DNA from: Sandaracinus amylolyticus
GTDB taxonomy: Bacteria; Myxococcota_A; Polyangia; Polyangiales; Sandaracinaceae
Reading direction: 5' to 3'
DNA: 64,000 nucleotides
NCBI RefSeq assembly: GCF_000737325.1
Contig: NZ_CP011125.1
Span: 2,418,001 to 2,482,000, forward strand
Numbering within the stretch: position 1 is the stretch's first letter; every line of letters starts with the position of its first letter. The notes beneath the pieces were generated by a model, which searched no databases, was not told where the DNA came from, and saw nothing but the letters and a program-made list of their open reading frames with translations. Below, piece by piece: positions 54,204 through 63,154 of the stretch. Position numbers and translations under genes: made by a program.

Positions 54204-55076
54204 TCAGAACGTCCCGCGCACGCCGAGCGCGCCCGGTCCGACCGTCACCTCGACGTTGCCCTGCGGCTCGCGCTCGTCGTCATGGCGCGTCGCGCCGGTC
54301 AGATCGACCACGCCCCACGCCACGCCGACACCGAGCAGCACGCCGCCCACGACGAGCCCGACGTTCGCACCGATCGCGAGCGACTGCGCCTCGTCGAAGA
54401 TCCCGACGGCCTCGACCTGCGTCTCCGCGGCGGCCGCGTCGGCGTGGCGCTCCATCGCGACGATGCCCACGGCGAGCGCCGCGCCGAGCCCCGCGACACC
54501 CACACCCCCCACGACCCACGGCCACGGGCTCGGCTCCGCCTCGCGCCGTCGCCGCTCCTGCTCCGCGGCGCGCCGGAGCGCTTGCTCCTGCTCGGCCGCG
54601 ATGCGCGCGCGCTCCGCTGCAGCCTCTCGCTCGCGCGCGGCGTCTTCCTGCTCGCGCCGCACGCGCACGCGCTCCGCCTCCGCGTCCGAGAGCTCGCGCT
54701 CGATCACCTCGACGCGCTCGCGCACGAGCGACGCGTTCTCCGCGTCCGGTGCCTGCTCGAGGTAGAGCCGATACGCGTCGAGCGCCCTCTCCGGCGCACG
54801 CGCGCCTTCGTGTGCGCGTCCGAGGTTGTAGAGCAGGATCGGCTCGTGGCTCAGCGCGTACGCCTCACCGAGGAGCGCCGCGGCCGCGTCGAAGCGACCC
54901 TCGGAGTACGCGAGCGCCGATCGCTCGAAGAGCACCGACGCGCGCTCGACCTCCTCGCGTGTCGGTGTCGGCGCGACCTCCTGCGCCACCGCGCGCGGCA
55001 CCACCCCCGTCGACGCGAAGGCGAGCGCCAACACGCCCGCGACCAGCAGCCCCCCGCTCGTTCGCACGTGCCGCAT
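54204..55076 (-). CDS. TPR protein with coiled coil and C-terminal membrane helices
   Basis: A 290-residue envelope protein with a hydrophobic N-terminal segment (ending PRAVAQ, signal peptide or anchor). TPR-like repeats occupy about 35-120 (ASVLFERSALAYSEGRFDAAAALL, PILLYNLGRAHEGARAPERALDAY), then comes a Glu/Arg-rich coiled coil (125-185) and two hydrophobic helices (190-215, 240-262). Such TPR/PEGA-style proteins are common in myxobacteria. It is divergent from a Ser/Thr kinase gene 49 bp away, so the pair may share regulation. Confidence 0.75.
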   Translation of the reverse strand: MRHVRTSGGLLVAGVLALAFASTGVVPRAVAQEVAPTPTREEVERASVLFERSALAYSEGRFDAAAALLGEAYALSHEPILLYNLGRAHEGARAPERALDAYRLYLEQAPDAENASLVRERVEVIERELSDAEAERVRVRREQEDAAREREAAAERARIAAEQEQALRRAAEQERRRREAEPSPWPWVVGGVGVAGLGAALAVGIVAMERHADAAAAETQVEAVGIFDEAQSLAIGANVGLVVGGVLLGVGVAWGVVDLTGATRHDDEREPQGNVEVTVGPGALGVRGTF

Positions 55077-55125
55077 GTAGACGCGGACCTTGGCGCTCCC
55101 AACGTCCTTCCTATCTACAACGGTC

Positions 55126-56745
55126 ATGGGGGTGGCAGCGCTCGACGAGTCGATTCCTGCGCGCATCGGGCCGTACCGCGTCCTCGCGAGGCTCGCGGCC
55201 GGCGGGATGGCGGAGATCTATCTCGCGAAGCGCGGCGGCGTCGCGGGCTTCGAGCGCGCGGTCGTCATCAAGCGCATGCTGCCGCACCTCGCGCACGAGC
55301 CCGAGCTGCGCACGACGTTGCTCGACGAAGCGCGCCTGATGTCGCGCCTGCGCCACCCGAACATCGTGAGCGTGCAGGAGTTCTCGCGCGACTCGCGCGA
55401 CTTCTATCTCGTGATGGAGTACCTGCGCGGCGAGAGCCTCTCGGGGATCCGTCGCGAGCTGCTCGGTCGCAACGAGCGCCTCGATCCCGCGCTCGCGACG
55501 CTGATCATCTCCGAGATGTGCGCCGGCCTGCACGCCGCGCACGAGGTCTGCGACGAGTCGGGCAAGCCACTGCACGTCGTCCACCGCGACGTCTCTCCGC
55601 AGAACCTCTTCATCACCTTCGACGGCGAGGTGAAGCTCCTCGACTTCGGCATCGCGTGCTTCGAGGACCGCTCGGCGCACACGAAGACCGGGATGACGAA
55701 GGGCAAGTTCGCGTACATGTCGCCCGAGCAGTTCGCGGGCGAGAAGCTCGATCGCCGCGCCGACGTGTTCGCCGCGGGCGCGATGCTCCACGAGCTGCTG
55801 ACCGGCAAGCGTCTCTTCGCGCGCGAGTCCGAGGCGCAGGTCCTCAAGGCGGTGCTCCACGATCCGATCCCGCTGCCGAGCCAGGTCGCGGACGACGACG
55901 TGCTCATCCCCGACGCGCTCGACGAGATCTGCATGAAGGCGCTCGCGCGTGATCGCGAGGAGCGCTTCCCGAGCGCGGAGGCCATGCGCGACGCGCTGCG
56001 CGAGCTGATGCCGCAGCTCGATCCGCGACAGCGCGCGCACGAGCGCCTGGTCGAGCTCACGCGCCGCGTGCTCCCGCACCGCTTCGCGGAGACCGAGGAG
56101 CTGATGCGCTGCGCCGCGCGCAACAGTCCGTCGGAAGAGCTCGACGCGATGACGATGACCGAGCTCTCCGGGCTCGTCTCGACCGATGGAGCGCCGCGCT
56201 CGGGCGACATCGACGTGCAGGTCGTGCTCGACGGCGACCGCGCGACGTCGCCGCAGCGTCCGGTGCGGCTCTACGAGCGCTCGCTGCGCGGCTGGGCGCT
56301 CGCGGGATCGCTCGTGGGGCTCGTGCTCCTCGGCGCGTTCGGCTTCGCGCTGCTGCCACGCGCGAACGCGGGCACCCCGACGACCGCGCCTCCGATCGCC
56401 GAGCGCGCGCCCGCCGAGCCCGTGCGTCCTTCGCCGCCGCAGGAGATCGCGCCTCCGCCGCCGCCCTCGGAGCCGGCGCCCGAGCCGCTGAGCGCGACCG
56501 TGTCGATCCACATCGAGAGCACGCCGTCCCGCGCGCAGGTCCGGATCGGCCGACGCGTCCGAGGCACGACGCCGCTGACGATCGAGCTGCCGCGCGGCGC
56601 CGAGCCGGTCGACGTCGTCGTCGAGCGCCTCGGCCACCAACCTAGCGAGCTCTCGATCGTGCCCGAGCTCGACCAGCGCGTCGTGGTGCGCCTGCGCGAG
56701 CGCGCCACCGCGCGCCCGCGACCGCGCTTCTACCAGTTCGACTGA
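55126..56745 (+). CDS. Ser/Thr protein kinase, transmembrane, with PEGA domain
   Basis: A 539-residue Hanks-type kinase. The Gly-rich loop is ARLAAGGMAEIYL (20-33), Lys in VVIKRM (near 47), catalytic HRDVSPQNL (near 152, with Ser where most kinases have Lys, as in many myxobacterial members), DFG (near 172) and SPEQ in place of APE (near 198). One membrane helix at about 391-410 leads to a Pro-rich linker and a C-terminal PEGA domain (VSIHIESTPSRAQVRIGRRV, TTPLTIELPRG). The kinase is cytoplasmic and the PEGA domain periplasmic. Substrates unknown. Confidence 0.92.
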   Translation: MGVAALDESIPARIGPYRVLARLAAGGMAEIYLAKRGGVAGFERAVVIKRMLPHLAHEPELRTTLLDEARLMSRLRHPNIVSVQEFSRDSRDFYLVMEYLRGESLSGIRRELLGRNERLDPALATLIISEMCAGLHAAHEVCDESGKPLHVVHRDVSPQNLFITFDGEVKLLDFGIACFEDRSAHTKTGMTKGKFAYMSPEQFAGEKLDRRADVFAAGAMLHELLTGKRLFARESEAQVLKAVLHDPIPLPSQVADDDVLIPDALDEICMKALARDREERFPSAEAMRDALRELMPQLDPRQRAHERLVELTRRVLPHRFAETEELMRCAARNSPSEELDAMTMTELSGLVSTDGAPRSGDIDVQVVLDGDRATSPQRPVRLYERSLRGWALAGSLVGLVLLGAFGFALLPRANAGTPTTAPPIAERAPAEPVRPSPPQEIAPPPPPSEPAPEPLSATVSIHIESTPSRAQVRIGRRVRGTTPLTIELPRGAEPVDVVVERLGHQPSELSIVPELDQRVVVRLRERATARPRPRFYQFD

Positions 56746-56749
56746 GCGC

Positions 56750-57652
56750 TCATCGCGCGAACAGCTCGTCGCGCGCGCGCTCCGTGATCGCCAGCACCGC
56801 CGGGTGTTTGATCCGGCGATCGACGGTGATCACGTAGAAGCGCTGGCGCACGTCCTCGAGCTCGCCGACGCGCTGCACGCCGTACTGCTCGCGGATCTCG
56901 TCCTCGATGACCGACGGCGCGGCGAACACGCCGACGCCGGCGCGGCCGAAGGCGCCGAGCAGCGCGTAGTCCTGGAACTCACCGCGGATGCGCGCGCGGA
57001 TGGAGCGCTCCTCGAGCCATCGCTCGATCGCGCGCCGCATGAACGTGCTCTCGATCGGCACGAGCAGCGGCTCGCCCTCGAGCGACTGCGGGAAGCGGCG
57101 ACGCAGCCGTCGTGCGGTCGCGGGCGCGGCGAAGAACGTGACGCCGCACTCACCGAGCAAGTGGCTGTACGCGCGGATCGGCGAGCCCGACTCGACCGGC
57201 GCCTCGGCGATCACCGCATCGATCGTGTGCACCGCGAGATCCGCGAGCAGCCGATCCTGGCGATCCTCGTAGCAGACGAGCCGCAGCTCGCTCGCGAGCT
57301 CCAGCGCGGGCTGCAGGAGCCGCTGCACGATCAGCTTCGGCACCTCGTCCGCCGCTCCGACGACGAGCCGCGGGTGGCGCCGCGTGGGCAGACCTTCGAG
57401 CGAGTCCTGCAGCTCGCTGCCGAGCGAGAAGATCTCGTCCGCGTAGCGCATGACGTGCGCGCCGGTGTCGGTCAGCACGAGCTTGCCGCCGCGGCGATGG
57501 AAGAGCTGCACCTCGAGCGCGTCCTCGAGCGCCTTGAGCTGTCCGCTGAGCGTCGGCTGCGCGAGCCGCAGCTTGCGGCTGGCCGCGGACACGCTCCCTT
57601 CGCGCGCGATGGTCCAGAAATAGAGCAGATGATGGTAATTCAGCCACTTCAT
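56750..57652 (-). CDS. nhaR: NhaR-like LysR-family regulator
   Basis: A 300-residue LysR regulator closely resembling NhaR, the sodium-responsive activator of the nhaA antiporter in enterobacteria. The N-terminus WLNYHHLLYFWTIAREGSVS and LRLAQPTLSGQLKALEDAL are diagnostic, as is the effector region with VIAEAPVESGSPIRAYSHLL. The ATG at 57652 is preferred over an overlapping GTG at 57655. No nhaA lies nearby; the TerC-type ion transporter gene 460 bp away in the divergent direction is a possible target. Confidence 0.85.
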   Translation of the reverse strand: MKWLNYHHLLYFWTIAREGSVSAASRKLRLAQPTLSGQLKALEDALEVQLFHRRGGKLVLTDTGAHVMRYADEIFSLGSELQDSLEGLPTRRHPRLVVGAADEVPKLIVQRLLQPALELASELRLVCYEDRQDRLLADLAVHTIDAVIAEAPVESGSPIRAYSHLLGECGVTFFAAPATARRLRRRFPQSLEGEPLLVPIESTFMRRAIERWLEERSIRARIRGEFQDYALLGAFGRAGVGVFAAPSVIEDEIREQYGVQRVGELEDVRQRFYVITVDRRIKHPAVLAITERARDELFAR

Positions 57653-57847
57653 CACGCGTCTCCGGTGCCATCGAGTTTCACGATGGACGGTGCTCTATTT
57701 ATCTCTTCGCCAATAGGAGCGCGAGCCGCTAGGAACAGCAGGTCTGCTCGTGGCGGAGGGCGTGATGGACGTCGTGGATGAAGCAATCCACGCACCGTCG
57801 CCGGACGGGTGCGTGCGCGGCACGGGTGGGAGCCCCGCGCGGTCGGG

Positions 57848-58138
57848 ATGACGCGAGCTCGTGAGCCCCGTCGTGCGCGGGGCTTCGACGGGCGCGCACC
57901 GCGCGTGAAGCGCGCGGCGGTCGGCGCTGCGCTCGGTCATTTCCTGGCGGTCGGCTCGGCGGCTGCGCTCACGACGATGTCGCGCGATCAGCCCGCGCGC
58001 GCCCTCGCGATCTTCGCGTTCCTCGTGGGCTGGGCGCTCGTCGCGAAGGCGGAGAGCCGCGTCGGCGTCCATCCGCGCGCGCCCCGTCGCGATCGCTCCA
58101 AGGAGGCCCTGCGTTGTCCGAACGGTCGCTACCACTGA
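57848..58138 (+). CDS. Possible small membrane protein overlapping the TerC gene start
   Basis: A 96-residue frame with two hydrophobic helices (AAVGAALGHFLAVGSAAALT and ALAIFAFLVGWALVAKAES). Its end overlaps the terC-type gene by 25 bp. The N-terminal 20 residues are Arg-rich, and a GTG at 57905 would begin nearer the helices. The membrane pattern argues for a real gene, but no ribosome site decides. The 195 bp before it (57653-57847) hold only an AT-richer patch (CTATTTATCTC near 57693) that may be promoter sequence. Confidence 0.4.
   Translation: MTRAREPRRARGFDGRAPRVKRAAVGAALGHFLAVGSAAALTTMSRDQPARALAIFAFLVGWALVAKAESRVGVHPRAPRRDRSKEALRCPNGRYH
58101..58106 (+). promoter_or_regulatory. Ribosome binding site fixing a TTG start
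   Basis: AGGAGG, 7 nt before TTG at 58114, is the best ribosome site in this stretch and identifies the rare TTG as the start of the TerC-family gene. Confidence 0.85.
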
Positions 58139-59046
58139 TCGCCTGGCTCGCGTTCTTCGCGTTCGTCGTCGCGATGCTCGCGCTCGATCTCGGCGTGCTC
58201 CACCGATCGACGCGCACCGTCTCGATGCGCGAGGCCGCGCGCTGGAGCGCCATCTGGGTCGGTCTCGCGATCGGCTTCGATCTCCTGGTGTGGGCCACGC
58301 TCGGCGCGGGCCCCGCGCTCGACTTCGCGACCGCGTACGTCATCGAGAAATCGCTCTCGGTCGACAACCTCTTCGTTTTCCTCGTGGTGTTCGGGGCGCT
58401 GCGGATCGGCCCCGAGCACCAACATCGCGTGCTCTTCTGGGGCATCCTCGGCGCGCTCGTGATGCGCGGCGCGATGATCGCGGCCGGGCTCGAGCTGCTC
58501 TCGCGCTTCCACTGGCTGATCTACGTGTTCGGCGGCGTGCTCGTCGTCACCGGGCTCAAGCTGCTGCGCGGCTGGTATCGCGGCGAGGACGACGAAGAAG
58601 CGGCGCTCGAGAACGGACGACTGTTCCGCTTCGTGCGTCGCTGGATCCCGTCGACGACGTCGCTGCACGGCGGGCGCTTCTTCGTGATCGAGAACGGTCG
58701 TCGCGTCGCGACGCCGCTGCTGGTCGCGCTCGTTCTGGTCGAGCTCACCGACGTGGTGTTCGCGCTCGACTCGATCCCCGCCGTGGTCGCGGTGAGCCGC
58801 GATCCCTTCATCGTCTTCACGTCGAACGTCTTCGCGATCCTCGGCCTGCGGAACCTCTACTTCCTGCTCGCGGGCGCGGTCGAGAAGCTGCACCACCTCA
58901 AGCTCGGCCTCTCCGCGGTGCTCGTGTTCGTCGGCGCGAAGATGGCGCTCGTCGACGTCGTGTCGATCCCGCCGCTCGTGTCGCTCGCGATCGTGACGAC
59001 GATGCTCGCGCTGCCTTTCGTGGTCGGCCGCGCTCGTCGCGCCTGA
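58114..59046 (+). CDS. TerC/Alx-family membrane protein
   Basis: A 310-residue integral membrane protein with about nine helices. Family signatures include AYVIEKSLSVDNLFVFLVVF (near 74-93) and VELTDVVFALDSIPAV (near 208-224), with the conserved acidic residues inside the helices. TerC/Alx proteins export manganese or are linked to tellurite and alkaline-pH responses. It begins at TTG after a perfect Shine-Dalgarno. I looked for a yybP-ykoY riboswitch upstream and did not see one. An intrinsic terminator follows. Confidence 0.93.
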   Translation: MSERSLPLIAWLAFFAFVVAMLALDLGVLHRSTRTVSMREAARWSAIWVGLAIGFDLLVWATLGAGPALDFATAYVIEKSLSVDNLFVFLVVFGALRIGPEHQHRVLFWGILGALVMRGAMIAAGLELLSRFHWLIYVFGGVLVVTGLKLLRGWYRGEDDEEAALENGRLFRFVRRWIPSTTSLHGGRFFVIENGRRVATPLLVALVLVELTDVVFALDSIPAVVAVSRDPFIVFTSNVFAILGLRNLYFLLAGAVEKLHHLKLGLSAVLVFVGAKMALVDVVSIPPLVSLAIVTTMLALPFVVGRARRA

Positions 59047-59064
59047 TTCCGCATCGACCCCTCG

Positions 59065-59101
59065 CGCGCGTCGCGCTCGTCGCGGCGCGCGTTTCTTTTT
59101 T
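59065..59101 (+). terminator. Intrinsic terminator after the TerC-family gene
   Basis: An 11-bp GC stem (59065-59075 with 59081-59091, one G-U pair) and a 5-nt loop are followed by TTTCTTTTTT (59092-59101). It is the only clear hairpin plus T-run in the window. Confidence 0.9.
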
Positions 59102-59118
59102 CGCGCCTGGAGAACCCC

Positions 59119-59556
59119 ATGATGAACAACGACCACCACGACGTCGCGGAGCTCGTCGTCCTCGTCGACGACGACAGCGCGAGCCTGCGCGAGATCCGCC
59201 GCGTGCTCGAGGAGATCGGCCTGCGAGTGCTCGGCTTCACCGCGGCGAGCGCCGCGCTCGCAGCCGCGCTCTCGCGCCGCCCCGACGCGATCGTCATCGC
59301 GCACGCCGGCGTCGACGTCGAAGGGCTCGCGCTCGCCGATCGCGTGCGCGCCGCGCACGGCGACGAGTCCCCGGCGTTCGTCGCGATCGCCCGATCCCCC
59401 GCCGCGCTCGGCCCGGTCGCGCGCCGCGCCTACGACGTGATCCTCCGCCGTCCCGTCGGGGTCGACGAGCTGGTCGGCGCGATCGACGATGCGCTCGTGC
59501 TGCGCGCGTCGCGCCTCACGCGGCGGTCCGCGCGCCGCGCACGCGCCGCCGAATGA
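59119..59556 (+). CDS. Degenerate receiver-domain protein
   Basis: A 145-residue stand-alone protein with the CheY-like fold: VVLVDDDSASLREIRRVLEE holds the acidic pocket, and PVGVDELVGAIDDAL is the last helix. The phosphorylation site is altered: in PDAIVIAHAGVDVEG the usual Asp position is Ala. The conserved Lys before Pro is Arg (LRRPVG) and the switch Thr/Ser is missing (FVAIARSP). It may act as a phosphorylation-independent receiver. GGAG precedes the tandem ATGATG start, and a terminator separates it from the TerC-family gene. A basic tail (RRSARRARAAE) ends the protein. Confidence 0.75.
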   Translation: MMNNDHHDVAELVVLVDDDSASLREIRRVLEEIGLRVLGFTAASAALAAALSRRPDAIVIAHAGVDVEGLALADRVRAAHGDESPAFVAIARSPAALGPVARRAYDVILRRPVGVDELVGAIDDALVLRASRLTRRSARRARAAE

Positions 59557-60600
59557 TCAGGGCAGCACGCCCGCTTCGCGCGATCGCCCGAGGTCGCGCG
59601 GGGGCGCGCTGCCCGGCGCGGCACCGAGGCGACGCACGCGCGTCCCCGTCGACGCGATGCGCGCGAGCGCACCGTCGTCACCGACCACGTCGCACGCAGG
59701 CAGCGCGACGAACGCGCGCCCTTGTCCGAGCTGCGCGGCGATCGTCGTCGCCCATGCCTCGATGCGCGCCGCGCGCTCCGCGCGCCGCGCTTCGGCGAGC
59801 GCACCTTCTCCGAGCGACGCCTCGCACGCGCTCGCGAGCGCGCGATCGTCGGCCGACGTGTACGCGCTCCGCAGCGCGCTCCACCGCGCACGCCACGCAT
59901 CGACGTTCGTCAGCGCATCGTGCAGCCCCTCGAGCGACACGTCGCGCGGGATCGCAGCGAGCCGCTCCGCCGCCTGCTCGTGCGTGTCGAGCGACACGAT
60001 CGGCGCGCCCTGCATGCGCGCCCACGCGAGCACGTCGCCGATCACGCTCGACGTCGAGATCGCATGCGGCACCGGGTTGCGCCCGTCGGCCTCCGCCTCG
60101 ACCTCCGCCATCCGCACCCGCACGAGGTGCTCGACGAGGATCATCGGCGGAATGCGCCGCAGCGACTCGTCGGGGATCGCCGGACCGAGCTGCGCGCGCA
60201 GCGCGGCCCACGCCTCCGCGCCGAGCATGCGATCGAGCCGATCACGACGTCCCATCAGCGCGCTCTCGGGCACGTGATCGAGCGCCACGGCCTCGCGCGG
60301 ATCGAACGTCGTCACGATCGCGCGCGAGAGATCGAGCGCGCCGTCGTGCGGCTCCGGCAGCGCGTGTCGCATCGTCGTCCCGAACGGCAACGCCGCGTGC
60401 ACGTAGCTCGCCTCGGCCTCGTCGCCGACCTCCCAGAGCAACACCGGCGGCGTCCACGCCTCGCGCTGGCGCTCCGCGAGCCGCGACTCCTCGAGCGTCT
60501 CCTGCCGCGACACGTCCGCGCTCTCGACGCGTCGTGGAGCGCTGCCTCCGCACGCCGCGCACAGCGCGACGACGATCCCGATCACGCACGCATGCCGCAA
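59557..60600 (-). CDS. GumN/TraB-like lipoprotein
   Basis: A 347-residue protein with a lipobox (LCAAC-G near residue 17). The mature part resembles the TraB/GumN (TIKI-like) family: LLWEVGDEAEASYVHAALPFG in place of the LW-V-GTIH-type start, IVTTFDPREAV, PMILVEHLVRVRMAE, and a C-terminal GQGRAFVALPACDVVGDDG strand. The usual GxxH metal motif is poorly kept. A TTG at 60600 is the only start giving the signal peptide. It begins 4 bp after the dnaK stop, so it is probably read through from the heat-shock cluster. Confidence 0.6.
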   Translation of the reverse strand: MRHACVIGIVVALCAACGGSAPRRVESADVSRQETLEESRLAERQREAWTPPVLLWEVGDEAEASYVHAALPFGTTMRHALPEPHDGALDLSRAIVTTFDPREAVALDHVPESALMGRRDRLDRMLGAEAWAALRAQLGPAIPDESLRRIPPMILVEHLVRVRMAEVEAEADGRNPVPHAISTSSVIGDVLAWARMQGAPIVSLDTHEQAAERLAAIPRDVSLEGLHDALTNVDAWRARWSALRSAYTSADDRALASACEASLGEGALAEARRAERAARIEAWATTIAAQLGQGRAFVALPACDVVGDDGALARIASTGTRVRRLGAAPGSAPPRDLGRSREAGVLP

Positions 60601-60604
60601 GGCC

Positions 60605-62410
60605 TCAGCCTCCGTACATCGACTCGGCGATCTTGTACGCGCTGAGCTCGAGCGACTGCAGCGCCTCGCGGATCGCGATCGCGTCGCCCTCTTCGAGCGT
60701 CGCCTTCAGCGTCGCGATGTCCTTCTTCACGACGTCGATCACGCTCGGCGGCACGAGCTCGGCGCACTCCACGACCGCCTTCTCGCTCGTGTAGAGCAGC
60801 GCGGCCGCGCTGTTCTTCAGCTCCGCGAGCTCCTTGCGCTTCGCGTCGCTCTGCTTGTGCTTCTCCGCGTCGCCGACGAGCCCTTCGATCTGTTCCTTCG
60901 TCAGACCGCTCGACGCGACGACGCGCACCTTCTGCTCGCGTCCGCTGCGGATGTCCTTCGCCCCGACGTGCACGATACCGTCCGCGTCGATCTCGAAGCG
61001 CACCTCGATCTCCGGCACGCCGCGCGGCGCGGGCGGGATCGGCGCGAGCTCGAACTTCGCGAGCGACTTGTTGTCGGCGGCCATCTGGCGCTCGCCCTGG
61101 AGCACGTGGATCGGCACGAACGGCTGGTTGTCGACGCTCGTCGTGAAGATCTCCGACGCGCTGCACGGGATCGTCGTGTTGCGCGAGATCAGCGTGTGGA
61201 AGATCCCGCCGCCGACCTCCACACCGAGCGAGAGCGGCGTGACGTCGAGGAGGAGCACCTCCTCCATCTGACCTTCCATCGACGCGGCCTGGATCGCCGC
61301 GCCCACGGCGACGACCTCGTCGGGGTTCACGCCCTTGTGCGGCGGGCGCCCGAAGAACTCGCTCACCTTGCGCTGCACGAGCGGCATGCGCGTCATGCCG
61401 CCGACGAGGATCACCTCGTCGATGTCCTTCGTCGTGATCCCCGCGTCCTTGAGCGCCTTCGCGCAGGGCCCGAGCGTGCCCTCGACGAGATCACCGATCA
61501 GGATCTCCAGCTCGCTCCGCCGCAGCGCGCTCACGAGGTGCTTGGGCCCCGTCGCGTCCGCCGCGATGAACGGCAGGTTGATCTCGGTCTCGAGCGCGGT
61601 GGAGAGCTCGTGCTTCGCCTTCTCCGCCTGCTCCTTGAGGCGCTGGAGCGCGACGCGATCCTTCCGCAGATCGATCCCGCGGTTCTCCTTCGCGAACGTG
61701 CCCGCGAGGTGATCGACGAGCACGCGATCGAAGTCCTCGCCACCGAGGTGCGTGTCGCCGTTGGTCGAGAGCACCTTGAACACGCCCTCGGCGATCTCGA
61801 GGATCGAGATGTCGAACGTGCCGCCGCCGAGGTCGTAGACCGCGATGCGCCCGTTCTTCTTCTTCTCGAGCCCGTACGCGAGCGCCGCCGCGGTCGGCTC
61901 GTTGATGATCCGCTTGATCTCGAGGCCCGCGATCTTGCCCGCGTCGCGCGTCGCCTGGCGCTGCGCGTCGTCGAAGTACGCGGGCACCGTGACCACCGCG
62001 CCGTCGACCTTCGTGCCGAGGTACGCCTCGGCGGTCTCCTTCATCTTCGCGAGCACCATCGCGGAGACTTCGGGCGGCGACATCTCGCGCTCGCCGATCG
62101 CGACCCACGCGTCGCCGTTCATCGCCTGCACGACGCGATAGGGCACCGACTGCGCGTGCCGCTTCGCCTCGGAGCTCTCGAAGCGGCGGCCCATCAGGCG
62201 CTTCACCGCGAACACGGTGTTCTCCGGGTTCGTGACCGCCTGACGCCGCGCGACGCTGCCCACCCGCCGCTCGCCGTCGCGCGTGAACGCGACGACGGAC
62301 GGCGTGGTGCGCGAGCCCTCGGCGTTCGGGATCACGATCGGCTCGCCGTTCTCGACGATCGCGACGCACGAGTTCGTCGTGCCGAGATCGATGCCGATGA
62401 CCTTGCTCAT
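60605..62410 (-). CDS. dnaK: Hsp70 chaperone DnaK
   Basis: An ATP-dependent chaperone of 601 residues. The nucleotide-binding domain is clear: [71 protein letters not shown]. The substrate-binding part begins at [13 protein letters not shown]. The C-terminal lid is shorter than in E. coli DnaK and lacks an acidic EEVD-like tail, as in HscA-like or secondary DnaK proteins. It lies downstream of hrcA and grpE on the same strand, so heat-shock control by HrcA is likely. dnaJ is not adjacent. Confidence 0.95.
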   Translation of the reverse strand: MSKVIGIDLGTTNSCVAIVENGEPIVIPNAEGSRTTPSVVAFTRDGERRVGSVARRQAVTNPENTVFAVKRLMGRRFESSEAKRHAQSVPYRVVQAMNGDAWVAIGEREMSPPEVSAMVLAKMKETAEAYLGTKVDGAVVTVPAYFDDAQRQATRDAGKIAGLEIKRIINEPTAAALAYGLEKKKNGRIAVYDLGGGTFDISILEIAEGVFKVLSTNGDTHLGGEDFDRVLVDHLAGTFAKENRGIDLRKDRVALQRLKEQAEKAKHELSTALETEINLPFIAADATGPKHLVSALRRSELEILIGDLVEGTLGPCAKALKDAGITTKDIDEVILVGGMTRMPLVQRKVSEFFGRPPHKGVNPDEVVAVGAAIQAASMEGQMEEVLLLDVTPLSLGVEVGGGIFHTLISRNTTIPCSASEIFTTSVDNQPFVPIHVLQGERQMAADNKSLAKFELAPIPPAPRGVPEIEVRFEIDADGIVHVGAKDIRSGREQKVRVVASSGLTKEQIEGLVGDAEKHKQSDAKRKELAELKNSAAALLYTSEKAVVECAELVPPSVIDVVKKDIATLKATLEEGDAIAIREALQSLELSAYKIAESMYGG

Positions 62411-62465
62411 GACGCCGGAACGAGAGCCCAATCGTACACAAGTGACGCGCGCGAGCGCGTGCGAA

Positions 62466-63032
62466 TCAGGCGCTCGCGGTCGGCTTGCGCGCGACCACGA
62501 CCATCGCGGGACGCACCAAGCGCTCCCCGAGCTTGTACCCGGCGACCACCTCCGCGATGACCGTGCCCGGCGGATGCTCGTCGGTCTCGGTCTGCTGGAT
62601 GGCGTCGTGCACCGACGGGTCGAAGCGCTGACCCACCGTGGGCACGCGCGTGATGCCGATGCGCTGCGACTGATCCTCGAAGAGCTTGAGGACCATCTTG
62701 ATCCCGTCGACGATCGCCGCGACGTCGCTCGCCGCGCCCGCTGCCTGCACCGCGCGCTCGAGGTTGTCGAAGACCGGCAGCATCTCGCGCACCGCGTCCT
62801 CGCGCCCGCGGCGCTCCGCGTCCTCGAGCTCCTTCTTCGTGCGCTTGCGGAAGTTGTCGTAGTCCGCGGCGGTGCGGAGCAGCTGCTCCTTCAGGCGATC
62901 GCGCTCTTCGCGCAGCGCGTTCACGACGGCGCCCGAGCCGGAATCGGCGTCGGTCAGCGTCTCGGTCCCGCTCGGCGCGTCCTCGGCGTCGATCAGCGTG
63001 GCCGTGGTGTCGTCCCGTTCTTCTCCGCTCAC
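62466..63032 (-). CDS. grpE: GrpE nucleotide exchange factor
   Basis: A 188-residue cochaperone that releases ADP from DnaK. An acidic N-terminus is followed by the long paired helix ([36 protein letters not shown]) and the beta-wing domain ([40 protein letters not shown]), both diagnostic. The GTG at 63032 with AGGAG upstream gives a normal length; in-frame ATGs further up would add an Arg-rich extension. A 55-bp gap leads to dnaK. Confidence 0.93.
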   Translation of the reverse strand: MSGEERDDTTATLIDAEDAPSGTETLTDADSGSGAVVNALREERDRLKEQLLRTAADYDNFRKRTKKELEDAERRGREDAVREMLPVFDNLERAVQAAGAASDVAAIVDGIKMVLKLFEDQSQRIGITRVPTVGQRFDPSVHDAIQQTETDEHPPGTVIAEVVAGYKLGERLVRPAMVVVARKPTASA

Positions 63033-63114
63033 GTCCTGGCGCTCCTTCGACTCGATCGCTCGAGATCGAGTGGCATGGGGCCCCCGACTGTAAGCAGCCA
63101 TCCTCCGCACCTCA

Positions 63115-63147
63115 AGCACCCTCATGTTCGAGAGCGCGGAGGGTGCT
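63115..63147. promoter_or_regulatory. Inverted repeat between hrcA and grpE
   Basis: AGCACCCTC (63115-63123) and GAGGGTGCT (63139-63147) form a perfect 9-bp inverted repeat with a 15-nt spacer. It recalls the CIRCE operator (TTAGCACTC-N9-GAGTGCTAA) in its AGCAC...GTGCT core, but the spacer is longer and the sequence differs. It could also be an mRNA processing or attenuation hairpin. Confidence 0.45.
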
Positions 63148-63154
63148 CACCGTT

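Noticed and set aside
57653-58113. yybP-ykoY manganese riboswitch upstream of the TerC-family gene
   Set aside because: I could not find the conserved paired-helix motifs of that riboswitch in this stretch.
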